Source of the DNA: JAKZVK01 sp965248255
GTDB lineage: Bacteria > Acidobacteriota > Terriglobia > Bryobacterales > UBA6623
Assembly (NCBI GenBank): GCA_965248255.1
Contig: CBDFIW010000004.1
Span: 930,001 to 994,000, forward strand
Direction: 5' to 3'
DNA length: 64,000 nt
Position numbers and translations under genes: made by a program. Positions within the stretch are counted from its first letter, which is position 1. The number at the start of each line of letters is the position of its first letter. Of this stretch, positions 34,139 through 42,759 are shown one piece after another. Under the pieces are notes generated by a model. That model ran no database searches and was not told where the DNA came from. It saw only the letters and a list, made by a program, of their open reading frames with translations.

Positions 34139-35263
34139 TCACGCCATCGTTTCGATTGCCTGCAAAACGGCCTTGATGTAGCCGTAGCCGAAGGCGAAGG
34201 CCTGCTTCATGTCGGGGTCATCGGCGTGACGGGGCATGTGGTCGGGCATGACCATGTAGGGGTAGTCGACCGCGGCCAGCGTGAGGGCGACACTGACCAT
34301 GTTCATGTCCCCTTCATCGGGCCAGACTTCAACGAAGTCATCGCGCCCGCCTCGGATATTTCGGAAGTGGATGTTGAATATCTTGTTCCGTTCGCCGAAG
34401 TAGCGAATGACGTCGTGGATCTCTTCGTGGGGATTGTGCAGCATCTCAGCCGTGGTGCCGAGGCACAAGTTCAGTCCATGGTAAGGGCTCTCCTGGATCG
34501 ACACAAACTTCTTCAAACCGTCGGGGGTGCCGAGCACTCGGTCGACGCCCTGGAAGCCCTCCGGCGGGACGCCGGGGTCGTGCGGATGACAGGCGGCGCG
34601 CACCTTGTACTCATTGCAGACGGGGATGATGCGTTCGAGGAAATACGCGATGCGTTCGAAGAACTCATCTCCGTCGACGCGGCCGGCTCGGGTTGTTGGC
34701 CCACGGTCCTTCATCGCTTCGCCGAGCTTCCAGGTGCTGTAGATGGACCCGCCGCGTCCGCCGGGCGTGGGGTCAGTGCGCATCGTGCCGAGGATGCGCA
34801 GGTTGTACTTGAAGCAGGGCACCTCGGCCTTGGCGCAGGCGACGATCAATTCCTGGACGTATTCGATCTCGCGATCGCGGTCGGGGTTCTCGCCGAGCAG
34901 GATGCCCGCGCGAGGGTTCTTGTCGATATGAGGCGGCGTCATGAAGGGCACGCCGATGATGTCCATGCTGAGGCCGTGCTTTTCGCACAGCTCCTTCTGC
35001 GGGGCGATCTCGTCCGGTTTCCAGTCGCGACGCGGCTCGCCCTCTTCTTGCGGCGGCCATCCGCAGCAGTGGTCGACACCGTGGCGCTTGAAGAACCGCA
35101 GCATCTCCACGGTAGTGATCGGCCGCTGTGTGCCGACATGCATCTTGAGGGGCTTGTTGATGGCCCTGCGCTTGGTCGCGGCGGGCGAGGAGCCTTCACC
35201 GCAGGCAAGGGTAGCCGCGCCGGCGACGACGCCGGCGGTGGCCAGGAAGTTTCTTCGATCCAT
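34139..35263 (-). CDS. Exported mannonate dehydratase (UxuA)-like TIM-barrel protein
   Basis: 374 aa. Tat-type signal (RRNFLATAGVVAGAATLACG) with a Cys that may be lipidated. The remainder is a xylose-isomerase-like barrel of the UxuA superfamily: KMHVGTQRPITTVEMLRFFKR, AACHPHDPGVPPEGFQG, FNIHFRNIRG and MVMPDHMPRH hold the metal and substrate His and Asp. Cytosolic UxuA dehydrates D-mannonate; an exported homologue is odd. It may act on periplasmic sugar acids or have another activity. Convergent gap to tetR holds nothing obvious (33894-34138). Confidence 0.82.
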   Translation of the reverse strand: MDRRNFLATAGVVAGAATLACGEGSSPAATKRRAINKPLKMHVGTQRPITTVEMLRFFKRHGVDHCCGWPPQEEGEPRRDWKPDEIAPQKELCEKHGLSMDIIGVPFMTPPHIDKNPRAGILLGENPDRDREIEYVQELIVACAKAEVPCFKYNLRILGTMRTDPTPGGRGGSIYSTWKLGEAMKDRGPTTRAGRVDGDEFFERIAYFLERIIPVCNEYKVRAACHPHDPGVPPEGFQGVDRVLGTPDGLKKFVSIQESPYHGLNLCLGTTAEMLHNPHEEIHDVIRYFGERNKIFNIHFRNIRGGRDDFVEVWPDEGDMNMVSVALTLAAVDYPYMVMPDHMPRHADDPDMKQAFAFGYGYIKAVLQAIETMA

Positions 35264-35354
35264 AGCAGGTTCCTTCGTAGGCTTCGATTCCGGGATCTGT
35301 GCGCCCGCGATTCCAGCATACGGATCGAGCCGGCGTCAAGGCGGAGGGTGAAGG

Positions 35355-36518
35355 TTAGCGGAAGAGCTTCGCTTCGCCGGCGAGAAGCTGCTTGGCGATG
35401 GTCTGGAGCTGCATGTTGCTCGTGCCTTCGTAGATGGTGCCGATCTTGGCGTCGCGGTAGAGCTTCTCGACCGGATACTCCTTGGTGAACCCTACGCCAC
35501 CGAACACATCGACCGCTTTGGCGGTCACCCGAACGGCCGCCTCGGAAGCGTACAGTTTCGCCATGGCGGCTTCGGTCAAGAACGTCTCACCGGCGTCCTT
35601 GAGACGCGCTGCATTGTAGACCAGCAAACGGGCCGCCTCCACTTCGGTTGCCAGCTCGGCCAGTTGGAATTGCAATCCCTGGAACTCGGCGATCGGCTTG
35701 CCGAACTGGCGCCGCTGTTGGGCATAGCGAAGCGCGTGGTCCAGGGCGGCTTCGGCAATTCCCAGGGTCTGCGCACCGATGCCGATGCGTCCTTCGTTGA
35801 GGGTTTCAATGGCGATCTTGTAGCCCTTGCCCGGCTCGCCCAACACGTTCTCTTTTGGCACGGGGCAACCGTCGAGAATCAGCTCACAGGTGGAGGAAGC
35901 TCGGATCCCCAACTTGTCTTCCTTCTTGCCCACGGCGAAGCCCGGCGTGTCCTTATCAATCAAGAAAGCTGTGATGCCTCGATAGCCGGCCTCCGGGTTC
36001 ACGTTCGCGAATAGGAGGAAGACGCCGGCCTCCTTGGCGTTCGTGGTCCAGAGTTTCCGGCCGGTGATCTCGTAGTGGTCCCCGCGGTCTTCCGCCTTCG
36101 ACGACAGGGCAAAGGCGTCGCTGCCCGAGCCGGCCTCCGACAGCGCGTAAGCCCCGACCGTGTTGCGGCACAAACGGGGAAGGTAGTGATTCTTCTGTTC
36201 GTCGGTCCCCCAGCGCAAGATGGCGTTGTTCACCAGCGTGTTTTGCACGTCGACGATGACGGCTGCCGCAGGGTCCACAGTCGCGAGCGCCTCGACCGCC
36301 AGCACGGCCATGAAGAAAGATCCTTCGTGACCGGCGTACTCCTCGGGAATCCCGATTCCCATCAGTCCCAACTGGAAGAACTGCTCCAACAAGTCGGGCC
36401 TGAACTCTGCGGCCTCATCCATGGCGCGGACGTGGGGTGCGATCTTGTCGACGGCGAACAGGCGCACCGTATCTCGAAACAGCCGTTCTTCCTCACTGAG
36501 GCGAGTCAGAGGGGTCAT
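35355..36518 (-). CDS. Acyl-CoA dehydrogenase
   Basis: 387 aa flavoprotein of short/branched-chain acyl-CoA dehydrogenase type. The start at 36518 (MTPLTRLSEEERLFRDTV) gives the usual length; a frame upstream to 36707 overlaps another gene and is not needed. FAD/substrate motifs: YALSEAGSGSDAFAL, WTTNAKEAG, GRIGIGAQTLGIAEAALD, and catalytic Glu in GTIYEGTSNMQLQTIAKQLL. It catalyses the first oxidation in beta-oxidation or branched-chain amino-acid breakdown. Confidence 0.93.
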   Translation of the reverse strand: MTPLTRLSEEERLFRDTVRLFAVDKIAPHVRAMDEAAEFRPDLLEQFFQLGLMGIGIPEEYAGHEGSFFMAVLAVEALATVDPAAAVIVDVQNTLVNNAILRWGTDEQKNHYLPRLCRNTVGAYALSEAGSGSDAFALSSKAEDRGDHYEITGRKLWTTNAKEAGVFLLFANVNPEAGYRGITAFLIDKDTPGFAVGKKEDKLGIRASSTCELILDGCPVPKENVLGEPGKGYKIAIETLNEGRIGIGAQTLGIAEAALDHALRYAQQRRQFGKPIAEFQGLQFQLAELATEVEAARLLVYNAARLKDAGETFLTEAAMAKLYASEAAVRVTAKAVDVFGGVGFTKEYPVEKLYRDAKIGTIYEGTSNMQLQTIAKQLLAGEAKLFR

Positions 36519-36648
36519 TTGTCTGCGAGCAAGACGCGAACTGGGGGTGGCGCCGCCCTCAAGTATAGGAGCTTGACGCGGAGAGGAGCGCGTCGCCGAA
36601 CGGGGAGGTGACTCGTACGCCCAGGCCGGACGGCTCGGCAGCCGGCGC

Positions 36649-37584
36649 TCATCGAAAGTAGTGCTGATGGCTATCCGCTCGTTGCTCGTAGGCGGGTTGA
36701 GCGGCAAGAATGATTTCCGGAATTACCCTGGGGTCATCGTCACGGTGGTAGACGCAGATGGCAAGCCGCGGCTTGAAACGGGCGAGCGTTTCCACCGCGC
36801 CCCGTAAAGCGTGGCGCTCGCCGCCTTCGATGTCCATCTTGATGAAGTCGACGGCATCGAGGTTGCCGACAGCTTGATCGATGGTGACCGCGTGCACCAT
36901 GATACTGCCCTGTGGTGAAATACGCGCACCAGCGGAGGCGTACCAGCTATACGGGAGGTCGGGATCGGTCCCTTGAAACTTCACCATGCCTTCACGCTCG
37001 GATGCTGCTTCTTCCAAGTGCACGACCCGTCCGGCTCGGATATCTTCCGCGAAGGTCTTTCGAAAACACTCGGCGGTGATGGGTTCGGGTTCGAAAACGA
37101 TCACTTTCCGGGCTCCGGCATCGAGAGCATGCCTGGTGAATACGCCGAGGTGGCCTCCAACGTCTAGGACCACATCCCCTTCCTCGACGGAAACGAAATC
37201 GTTTTCATAGACTGTGGGGCCGTCGTCCGGCTGCTCGTCAATGATGAGTTCCAGCACAATCTCGTCGGACAGCCGACCCCAAATCGGCCCGACTGGCGTA
37301 GACCACAAGGCTGCACACGGCGCCGAGTCCGCCTCGAATCGCAAAAGTTGCACATTACCCACGACGAGGGTTCGGGGCTGACGGGCCACCGGGTCCCGTA
37401 CCAGCGAGCTCGGCAGCAAGCTCAGTGCTACCTGCGTCCAGCCGATATGGGGAAGATCCTCGGATAGGTGTAACGAAAGCAAGCGAACACGCCATGACAA
37501 CTTGTCCCAACCGAGAAAAACGACGGCGCCGATGACAATTACCGCAATTAGGGGTCTTACTCCCGGTGAGCCGGCTGTTTTCAT
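36649..37584 (-). CDS. FkbM-family methyltransferase with membrane anchor
   Basis: 311 aa. The N-terminus has one TM helix (PLIAVIVIGAVVFLGWDKL). The SAM-binding Rossmann motif is VVLDVGGHLGVFTRHALDAGA, with FEPEPITAECFRKTF. The FkbM signature VDFIKMDIEGGERHAL follows, then RLAICVYHRDDDPR. Members methylate sugar or polyketide hydroxyls; the target here is unknown. It precedes the acyl-CoA dehydrogenase gene in the same direction (130-bp gap to its chosen start). Confidence 0.87.
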   Translation of the reverse strand: MKTAGSPGVRPLIAVIVIGAVVFLGWDKLSWRVRLLSLHLSEDLPHIGWTQVALSLLPSSLVRDPVARQPRTLVVGNVQLLRFEADSAPCAALWSTPVGPIWGRLSDEIVLELIIDEQPDDGPTVYENDFVSVEEGDVVLDVGGHLGVFTRHALDAGARKVIVFEPEPITAECFRKTFAEDIRAGRVVHLEEAASEREGMVKFQGTDPDLPYSWYASAGARISPQGSIMVHAVTIDQAVGNLDAVDFIKMDIEGGERHALRGAVETLARFKPRLAICVYHRDDDPRVIPEIILAAQPAYEQRADSHQHYFR

Positions 37585-37620
37585 GAGTGGACCTTCAGCC
37601 TACGGAGGATTCTTGTGTCC

Positions 37621-38385
37621 TCACGCGAGCGGTCCGGAAAGGGCGCTTTCCGGCTGGGCTTGTTCGGGGTCCGTGGTCCCAGGCGGTTCGTAGTATAGGA
37701 TGCGGCCGCACGATTCGCACGCGAGGATCTCTTTGTTTAATCGCATGGTCTGGCTGAACTGCGGGCGCAACACCACGTTGCATGTGAGACAGCGTTCTGC
37801 GTCGGCCCGCGCCACCGCATCTCCTTGATGCGACTTGCGAGCTCTCTCGTAAGTTCGCAACACGCCGGGAGAAACCGCGGAGGCCAACTGGTTGCGTTGG
37901 GCGGCTTTGGCGGCAGCCTCTTCTTGATCCCGAGCCACGCGGGCGCGTGTTTCCTCGACATCGGCGGCGACCTTCACCTGCTCGGCTTCGAGCGCCTTCT
38001 CGGCCCCCTGTACGCTGTATTCGAGAGATTCCGCCTCGACCATCTTGTCGAGAATACGGTCCTCGACCGTGCGGATCTCCTGCTCTTCGTAGTCGATCTC
38101 GTGCTGGAAGGCGCGGAACTGCTCGTTCGTCTTGGCCTCGTTCATCTGGGCCTTGATGTGGCCGAGTTTCTGCTGGGCGGTCGAGACCTCACCTTCGAGA
38201 AGACGCCGCCTCTTTTGGTTTTCGACCAGCGCGTCCTGGTCGGCCTGGAGAGCTTTCTTGTGGGATTCGAGCTGACTTTCGATCTCGGCGATGTGTTTCG
38301 GCAGGCGTTGGATCTCGTCGGTGAGTTCTTGGATACGGCTGTCGAGCGCCTGCAATTCGCGTACGCGGAGGAGGTCAGGATTCAT
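37621..38385 (-). CDS. Coiled-coil protein with C4-type zinc ribbon
   Basis: 254 aa. Residues 10-170 are a long antiparallel coiled coil (VENQKRRRLLEGEVSTAQQ and similar). The C-terminal zinc ribbon has CLTC and CESC pairs (about residues 195-235). This conserved bacterial family is annotated as zinc-ribbon or CT398-like nucleic-acid-binding; function unproven. It lies 36 bp upstream of the FkbM gene and after murJ, all on the minus strand. Confidence 0.85.
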   Translation of the reverse strand: MNPDLLRVRELQALDSRIQELTDEIQRLPKHIAEIESQLESHKKALQADQDALVENQKRRRLLEGEVSTAQQKLGHIKAQMNEAKTNEQFRAFQHEIDYEEQEIRTVEDRILDKMVEAESLEYSVQGAEKALEAEQVKVAADVEETRARVARDQEEAAAKAAQRNQLASAVSPGVLRTYERARKSHQGDAVARADAERCLTCNVVLRPQFSQTMRLNKEILACESCGRILYYEPPGTTDPEQAQPESALSGPLA

Positions 38386-38427
38386 GCCGGACCGTGTCCA
38401 TCCGAGTCGATTCTATCACAGCGGCTC

Positions 38428-40122
38428 TCAGGGGCCCGACGAGCCCCCGCGGCCGCCATTCCACCGATCGCGTAGAGCCTGCTGAGCGGCATCCAGCTCC
38501 GCCACTCGCAGCGTCTTGCAGCCCGCAAAAAGGATCGTCACCCCGAGCGGGATGGATACCGAAACATCCAGCAAGCGCGCCCACCCCGACTCGCCCAACA
38601 CACTCCGGATCAAGTGCGACGAGATCGCGCACGCCGCCCCCATCAGGGCCGAGGCGATTCCTATACGGACGACGCTCGACAATAAGCGCCGCCCGTCGAC
38701 GCCACCGACTTTGCCGCGCATGAACCCAAACAGCACGGCGAAGTTGAACGTGGCAACCATCGATGTCGAGAAGGCCAGCCCTCCGTGCCCCCAGCCAAAA
38801 ACGCGCACAAAGAGCCAGTTGAGGCAGTAGTTGATGAAGATGGATGACAGGCTGGCCGCCATGGGAATCCGAACATCGTTGAGGGCGTAGTAGGCAGGCG
38901 TCAATACTTTGATAGCGGCATACCCGGCCAGGCCCAGGCAATACAACGAGAGAGCCAGTGCCGTCTGCTCGGTGTCGAGTGCCGTGAACTCGCCCCGCTG
39001 ATAGATGGCCCCGACCAGCGGACGGCTTAGCACGATCAGACCCACCGCGGAGGGAATCGTAAACAGAAACACCAGTCCCAGCGACCGTGCCAAGGTCTCG
39101 CGGAACTCCGCCAGCCGCCCTTGTCCCGCGCTGCGTGAGATGGCAGGCAGCGTCGCCGAGGCAACCGCCACGCCGAAGAGTCCGAGCGGGAGTTGCATGA
39201 ACCGGAAGGCGTACCCCAGCCACGACACGGGCCCGTCGATGACTACACTCGCGTCGTTGGTAATCTGCGAGGCGAAGATGCTGTTGACCACCACGTTCAC
39301 CTGCACCGAAGCCGCCCCGATCACCACCGGCCCCATCAGCCGAAACACCTGCCGGATGCCCGGGTCCGAGAGCGTGAAATCCGGCCGGAAGCGCAAGCCG
39401 ACCTTGCGCAAGCTTGGCCATTGGAAACCGTACTGCGCGGCGCCGCCCAGCAACGTTCCGATCGCCATGCCTACGATCGGCTCGAATCCGAACCGCGGGC
39501 CGAGCGCGAAACCAAGGATCAGGCCCACGACGACCGATGTGACGTTGAAAAAGGCGGACGCCATGGCCGGCACACCGAACCGTCCTTTGACGTTCAGCAC
39601 CCCCATCGCCTTGGCTGCCAGAGCGACAAACAGCAGGAAGGGAATCATGATGCGCGCCAGCAAGACCGTAAGTTCCTTCTTACCCTCGACCTCGGCGAAA
39701 CCGGGGAACATCCAGCCGACGATACCGGGCGTGAAGACCAAGCCGACGAGGCAGATCGCGGCCACAAGCGGCACGAGAACCGTGGCCAAACGATTCGAAA
39801 GCCGGTAGGCTTCCGCCTCCCCTTTCCCCCCCAGGTACTGCGAGAAGGTCGTAACGAAGGCAGAGGAAAGCGCTCCTTCGGCCAGCAGGTCACGCAGCAG
39901 GTTCGGGATGCGAAAGGCCGCCACAAAGGCGTCGTACACCATGCTCGCGCCGAAGTACTTGGCGAACACGACTTCGCGGACCAGGCCGGTAATGCGGCTG
40001 AGGAAGACGGCTGCGCTTACGACCCCCGCCGAGCGGACAATCCCGGCGTGAATCGCTTGCGAAGACTGCCGCTCCGGCTCGGGGCTCTGGCTCCCCGGCG
40101 CCGTCGGCAGTTGGGATGACAT
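38428..40122 (-). CDS. murJ: Lipid II flippase MurJ
   Basis: 564 aa, start placed at 40122 (MSSQLPTAPGS). It has 14 TM helices of the MOP superfamily. Characteristic are the N-terminal SRITGLVREVVFAKYFGAS, with the essential charged Arg and Lys, the MFPGFAEVEGK loop, and NDVRIPMAASLSSI. It flips lipid II for peptidoglycan synthesis. The C-terminus ends in a Gly-rich tail (DRWNGGRGGSSGP). Confidence 0.94.
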   Translation of the reverse strand: MSSQLPTAPGSQSPEPERQSSQAIHAGIVRSAGVVSAAVFLSRITGLVREVVFAKYFGASMVYDAFVAAFRIPNLLRDLLAEGALSSAFVTTFSQYLGGKGEAEAYRLSNRLATVLVPLVAAICLVGLVFTPGIVGWMFPGFAEVEGKKELTVLLARIMIPFLLFVALAAKAMGVLNVKGRFGVPAMASAFFNVTSVVVGLILGFALGPRFGFEPIVGMAIGTLLGGAAQYGFQWPSLRKVGLRFRPDFTLSDPGIRQVFRLMGPVVIGAASVQVNVVVNSIFASQITNDASVVIDGPVSWLGYAFRFMQLPLGLFGVAVASATLPAISRSAGQGRLAEFRETLARSLGLVFLFTIPSAVGLIVLSRPLVGAIYQRGEFTALDTEQTALALSLYCLGLAGYAAIKVLTPAYYALNDVRIPMAASLSSIFINYCLNWLFVRVFGWGHGGLAFSTSMVATFNFAVLFGFMRGKVGGVDGRRLLSSVVRIGIASALMGAACAISSHLIRSVLGESGWARLLDVSVSIPLGVTILFAGCKTLRVAELDAAQQALRDRWNGGRGGSSGP

Positions 40123-40267
40123 TGAGGTTAGATTAGCATGAGGTTTGTTTGCGCCTCGGCGTAGCTTCTCCTCGGCACGAACACATCCCAAACGCTTGTC
40201 TTGGCGAGCTTCGCGGTGCTCAGCGCCTTGGCGAGAAACCTCTCTCTCTAAGGTAAACTGACTTGGC

Positions 40268-40951
40268 TTGAACTACTTCAACTACTTCACCGAAATCGAG
40301 GAGCACTTCCAGCAGGCCCGAGGGACGGGCCTGTTCCTGCTTTCACCGCTTGATTGGTCGATGATCGAGACCTGGAAGGAGGCAGGCATCCCGGTCGAGG
40401 CGGTCCACAAGGGCATCGACCGGGCCTTTGAGAAGTGGCACGCACGCAAGCGCAAGATCCGCATGGTCAACTCGCTGGCCTACTGTGCTCAGGAGGTGTT
40501 GACGGCGGCAAGCGAGATGGGCGATGCCGGCCAGCGGTCACGGCCGCGAGAGCCGGTGTTTCGAGGGGATGAGCTGGCGAAGTTCTTTCGTGGGAATGCC
40601 CAGGCGATTCGTGAGCGCACCTCCAAGGCGCCGAAGGCCTTGGCCAAGACTTTCCAAGAGACTGCCGGGTCGCTCGATCAACTCGCCGAGGCCGCCACCC
40701 GGGAAGAAGCGACCGACCTCGAAGCCATCGAGCAGCGCCTCACTGTTCTCGAGCAGCGCCTCATCGCCGCCGCCATGCAGACGATGACAGAGGACGAGCT
40801 TCTCGCCGTCCGGCGGGAGATGGACCGCCAACTCGCGCCCTACCGCGCCAAGATGACCGCCGACCAGTTGGCCGTGCTCGAAAAGCAATATCTCGAACGC
40901 AAGTGTTTAGAAGGCCGCGGCCTGCCCAGATTGAGCCTGTTTTATCTGTGA
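40268..40951 (+). CDS. Conserved hypothetical protein with coiled-coil C-terminus
   Basis: 227 aa, likely TTG start at 40268. The first 80 residues contain LSPLDWSMIETWKEAGIPVEAVHKGIDRAF and an Arg/Lys-rich stretch (KWHARKRKIR). The C-terminal two thirds are strongly helical and charged (EEATDLEAIEQRLTVLEQRL). It looks like a protein conserved in Acidobacteria, but I cannot assign a function. Divergent from murJ. Confidence 0.65.
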   Translation: MNYFNYFTEIEEHFQQARGTGLFLLSPLDWSMIETWKEAGIPVEAVHKGIDRAFEKWHARKRKIRMVNSLAYCAQEVLTAASEMGDAGQRSRPREPVFRGDELAKFFRGNAQAIRERTSKAPKALAKTFQETAGSLDQLAEAATREEATDLEAIEQRLTVLEQRLIAAAMQTMTEDELLAVRREMDRQLAPYRAKMTADQLAVLEKQYLERKCLEGRGLPRLSLFYL

Positions 40952-40983
40952 GCTGCTAAACCAGCCCCAGCCACCACTCCAGC

Positions 40984-41001
40984 CGCAGGCGTCAGCCTGC
41001 G
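40984..41001. repeat. Dispersed hairpin repeat, family A, copy 1
   Basis: CGCAGGCGTCAGCCTGCG: 7-bp arms around a 4-nt loop. It is an inverted copy of copy 2, with 29 bp shared including flanks (TTGAA side to GGAGT side). Confidence 0.75.
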
Positions 41002-41097
41002 TTGAAGCCCTTCGGCCCGTCTCTGCAAGCCCTGGACGTAACGACCGTCGGCGTCAGAGAGCCCACGGGACCCACACGACCACTTGGTGCCTGTCAA

Positions 41098-41115
41098 CGC
41101 AGGCTGACGCCTGCG
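41098..41115. repeat. Dispersed hairpin repeat, family A, copy 2
   Basis: CGCAGGCTGACGCCTGCG, the reverse complement of copy 1, in the flank context CAA...GCTGGAGT. Confidence 0.75.
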
Positions 41116-41260
41116 GCTGGAGTTTGGACATATCGCAAGCGGCGGCGGCATGGCCCAATGCTTGGAGCCGTGGGTGCAGGCTGGTGTCGCCCTTCCAGGG
41201 CTCCTCGTGTTCAGTCATCTCCTTCTGGGCAGACGGCCCCCCGGGGCCGAACAATCATAG

Positions 41261-41280
41261 CCCACGGATTCATCCGTGGG
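41261..41280. repeat. Dispersed palindrome, family B, copy 1
   Basis: CCCACGGATTCATCCGTGGG, preceded by ATAG. Pairs with the family copy at 41399-41418. Confidence 0.75.
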
Positions 41281-41318
41281 TCTCGAGAACGCCTACCCCT
41301 GACTCGTTTCTCCCCGTT

Positions 41319-41368
41319 GCTGTTGCTCCTTGCGCGCTGTCGTTCGGCCGCGCGCAAGGAGCAACAGC
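41319..41368. repeat. Hairpin with 19-bp perfect stem
   Basis: Arms at 41319-41337 (GCTGTTGCTCCTTGCGCGC) and 41350-41368 with a 12-nt loop. No T-run follows. It is framed by the two family B copies. Confidence 0.75.
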
Positions 41369-41398
41369 TACGGGCCTGTGGTGGCCCTTCGACCGACA

Positions 41399-41418
41399 CC
41401 CATGGATGAATCCATGGG
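41399..41418. repeat. Dispersed palindrome, family B, copy 2
   Basis: CCCATGGATGAATCCATGGG; reverse-complemented it matches copy 1 except for a paired change in both arms (C-G to T-A). Confidence 0.75.
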
Positions 41419-41558
41419 CTATGATTGTGGCGCCCGATTCACGGGCGCTAACGCTCCTGTCGCGGTGTCCTTCGACCTATCTCCACCGCCACATAGTGAA
41501 CAGACGGCTATGATCTATGGCCCCTCCGGGGCCATAACGACCACAGATCCAGGCCCCT

Positions 41559-42632
41559 TCATTGGCATGGTTTTCGTCTGGCAAATGCCCAAACTTCAGC
41601 GCAGGCTGACGCCCGCGGCTCTAAGTGGCGGCTTGGGCCCTGTGTCGGCCAGAGAGAGGCCAGCACTCTGTCGTCGAAGGTGAAGTCGGGCGCTGGGCGG
41701 CTCGTTTGATCCTGATACCAACGGAACGTGGCCGCGAGCGCCTCGCCAAACGACGTTGGTTGAAACGCCAGTTCGCGCGCGGCGCGGCCGGTGCGCTGCG
41801 TGATCGCCGGCATGTCGAGGTACTGCCCGAAATAGAACGGCGGCTCGAATACCTGCCCGCCGAGTTCGATCAGCCGCTCCCGCGCGACCGGGACGACCCG
41901 GACGGTCTTGCCCGCGGCCTGCGCCAGGGCCTCCACTAGTTGCCGCTGGGTGACGGGCCGCTCGTGGGCGATGTTGTAAGCCTGTCCCACGGCGGCCTCC
42001 GTTTCGGCGGTGAGTAGCGCCGCCCGCGCAAAATCGTCGGCGAGAACAAACTGCATCAGCCGTCCGCCGTCTCCAGGAAGAAGGACGGGGCGGTCCGCGA
42101 GCAACCGGTCCCAGAAAAACGCTTCGCGGTAAAACGGGTTCTCGGGCCCGTAGATGTAGGGCGGGCGCAGTGTCACCGCGGGAAAGCCTGTTTCGCGGTG
42201 CAGCCGAAATAGCAATCGCTCCGTCTCGGCCTTGTTGCGAACGTAGGCCTCCGGGTGATCAGAAGGTGCCAGGAGGTCGTCCTCGTCGTGGTCGAGTCCC
42301 TCGCCGTAGGCGGCCACGCTCGACGTGAACACGTAGCGCTTCACCGTGTCGGGACAGGCTTTCGCGGCGGCTTCAACCTGTTGGGCCGTCGTCCCGCGTT
42401 GCCAGTCATAGACGTTGTCGAAGACGAGGTCGAAGGGCCGCGATGAAACCGCCTGCGCAATCGCCGCGGTGTCGTTGCGATCGCACCGGATCTCCTCGAC
42501 TTGCGAGCCAAACGGGGTGCCCGCGCCGCGGTGCAGGATCGTAACCTGGTCCCCTCGTGCCAACAGCCGCCTCACCAGCGCCCGGCCGATGAACAAGGTG
42601 CCGCCAATCACGAGTACGTTCGCCACTCGCAC
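41559..42632 (-). CDS. NAD-dependent epimerase/dehydratase (extended SDR)
   Basis: 357 aa with a GTG start placed at 42632; the in-frame extension to 42731 adds nothing family-like. The NAD motif is VLVIGGTLFIGRALVRRL. SSVAAYGEG and YVRNKAETERLL supply the Ser and the Y-x3-K-type active site region. RPPYIYGPENPF is the SDR/epimerase signature. The substrate is probably a nucleotide sugar or similar. The C-terminal end (LEPRASACAEVWAFARRKPCQ) is encoded by a palindromic repeat of family A (41600-41617), so the original stop was probably earlier. Confidence 0.85.
   Translation of the reverse strand: MRVANVLVIGGTLFIGRALVRRLLARGDQVTILHRGAGTPFGSQVEEIRCDRNDTAAIAQAVSSRPFDLVFDNVYDWQRGTTAQQVEAAAKACPDTVKRYVFTSSVAAYGEGLDHDEDDLLAPSDHPEAYVRNKAETERLLFRLHRETGFPAVTLRPPYIYGPENPFYREAFFWDRLLADRPVLLPGDGGRLMQFVLADDFARAALLTAETEAAVGQAYNIAHERPVTQRQLVEALAQAAGKTVRVVPVARERLIELGGQVFEPPFYFGQYLDMPAITQRTGRAARELAFQPTSFGEALAATFRWYQDQTSRPAPDFTFDDRVLASLWPTQGPSRHLEPRASACAEVWAFARRKPCQ
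41600..41617. repeat. Dispersed hairpin repeat, family A, copy 3
   Basis: CGCAGGCTGACGCCCGCG followed by GCTCTAAGTGGCGGC. It lies inside the 3' end of the epimerase reading frame. One arm position is mismatched relative to copies 1 and 2. Confidence 0.7.
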
Positions 42633-42759
42633 TACCGTATCACCGACACGCCCAACCGCTCCCTTACGGTCACGGCTCGGTTTACCGTACATTCCCCCAG
42701 CACCGACAACAAATGCGCGACAATAGCGCACAGCTTCACATCCCGCCAGCCGTCAGCCC

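Larger units (their letters stand above)
40952..41558. other. Non-coding gap full of palindromic repeats
   Basis: 607 bp with no gene. It holds two inverted copies of the CGCAGGC hairpin family, two copies of the CCCACGG family and a 19-bp stem, all listed separately. Hairpins fill much of the gap. Confidence 0.6.

Noticed and set aside
33881..35488. Long plus-strand open frame (535 codons) opposite the UxuA-like gene
   Set aside because: It is antisense to a gene with clear domain motifs and to the 5' end of tetR, has no recognisable domain, and is typical of high-G+C shadow frames.
36519..36707. N-terminal extension of the acyl-CoA dehydrogenase
   Set aside because: It overlaps the FkbM methyltransferase gene end, lacks family similarity and would exceed normal length; the ATG at 36518 fits the family.
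41319..41368. Rho-independent terminator
   Set aside because: The stem is strong but is not followed by a T-run on either strand.
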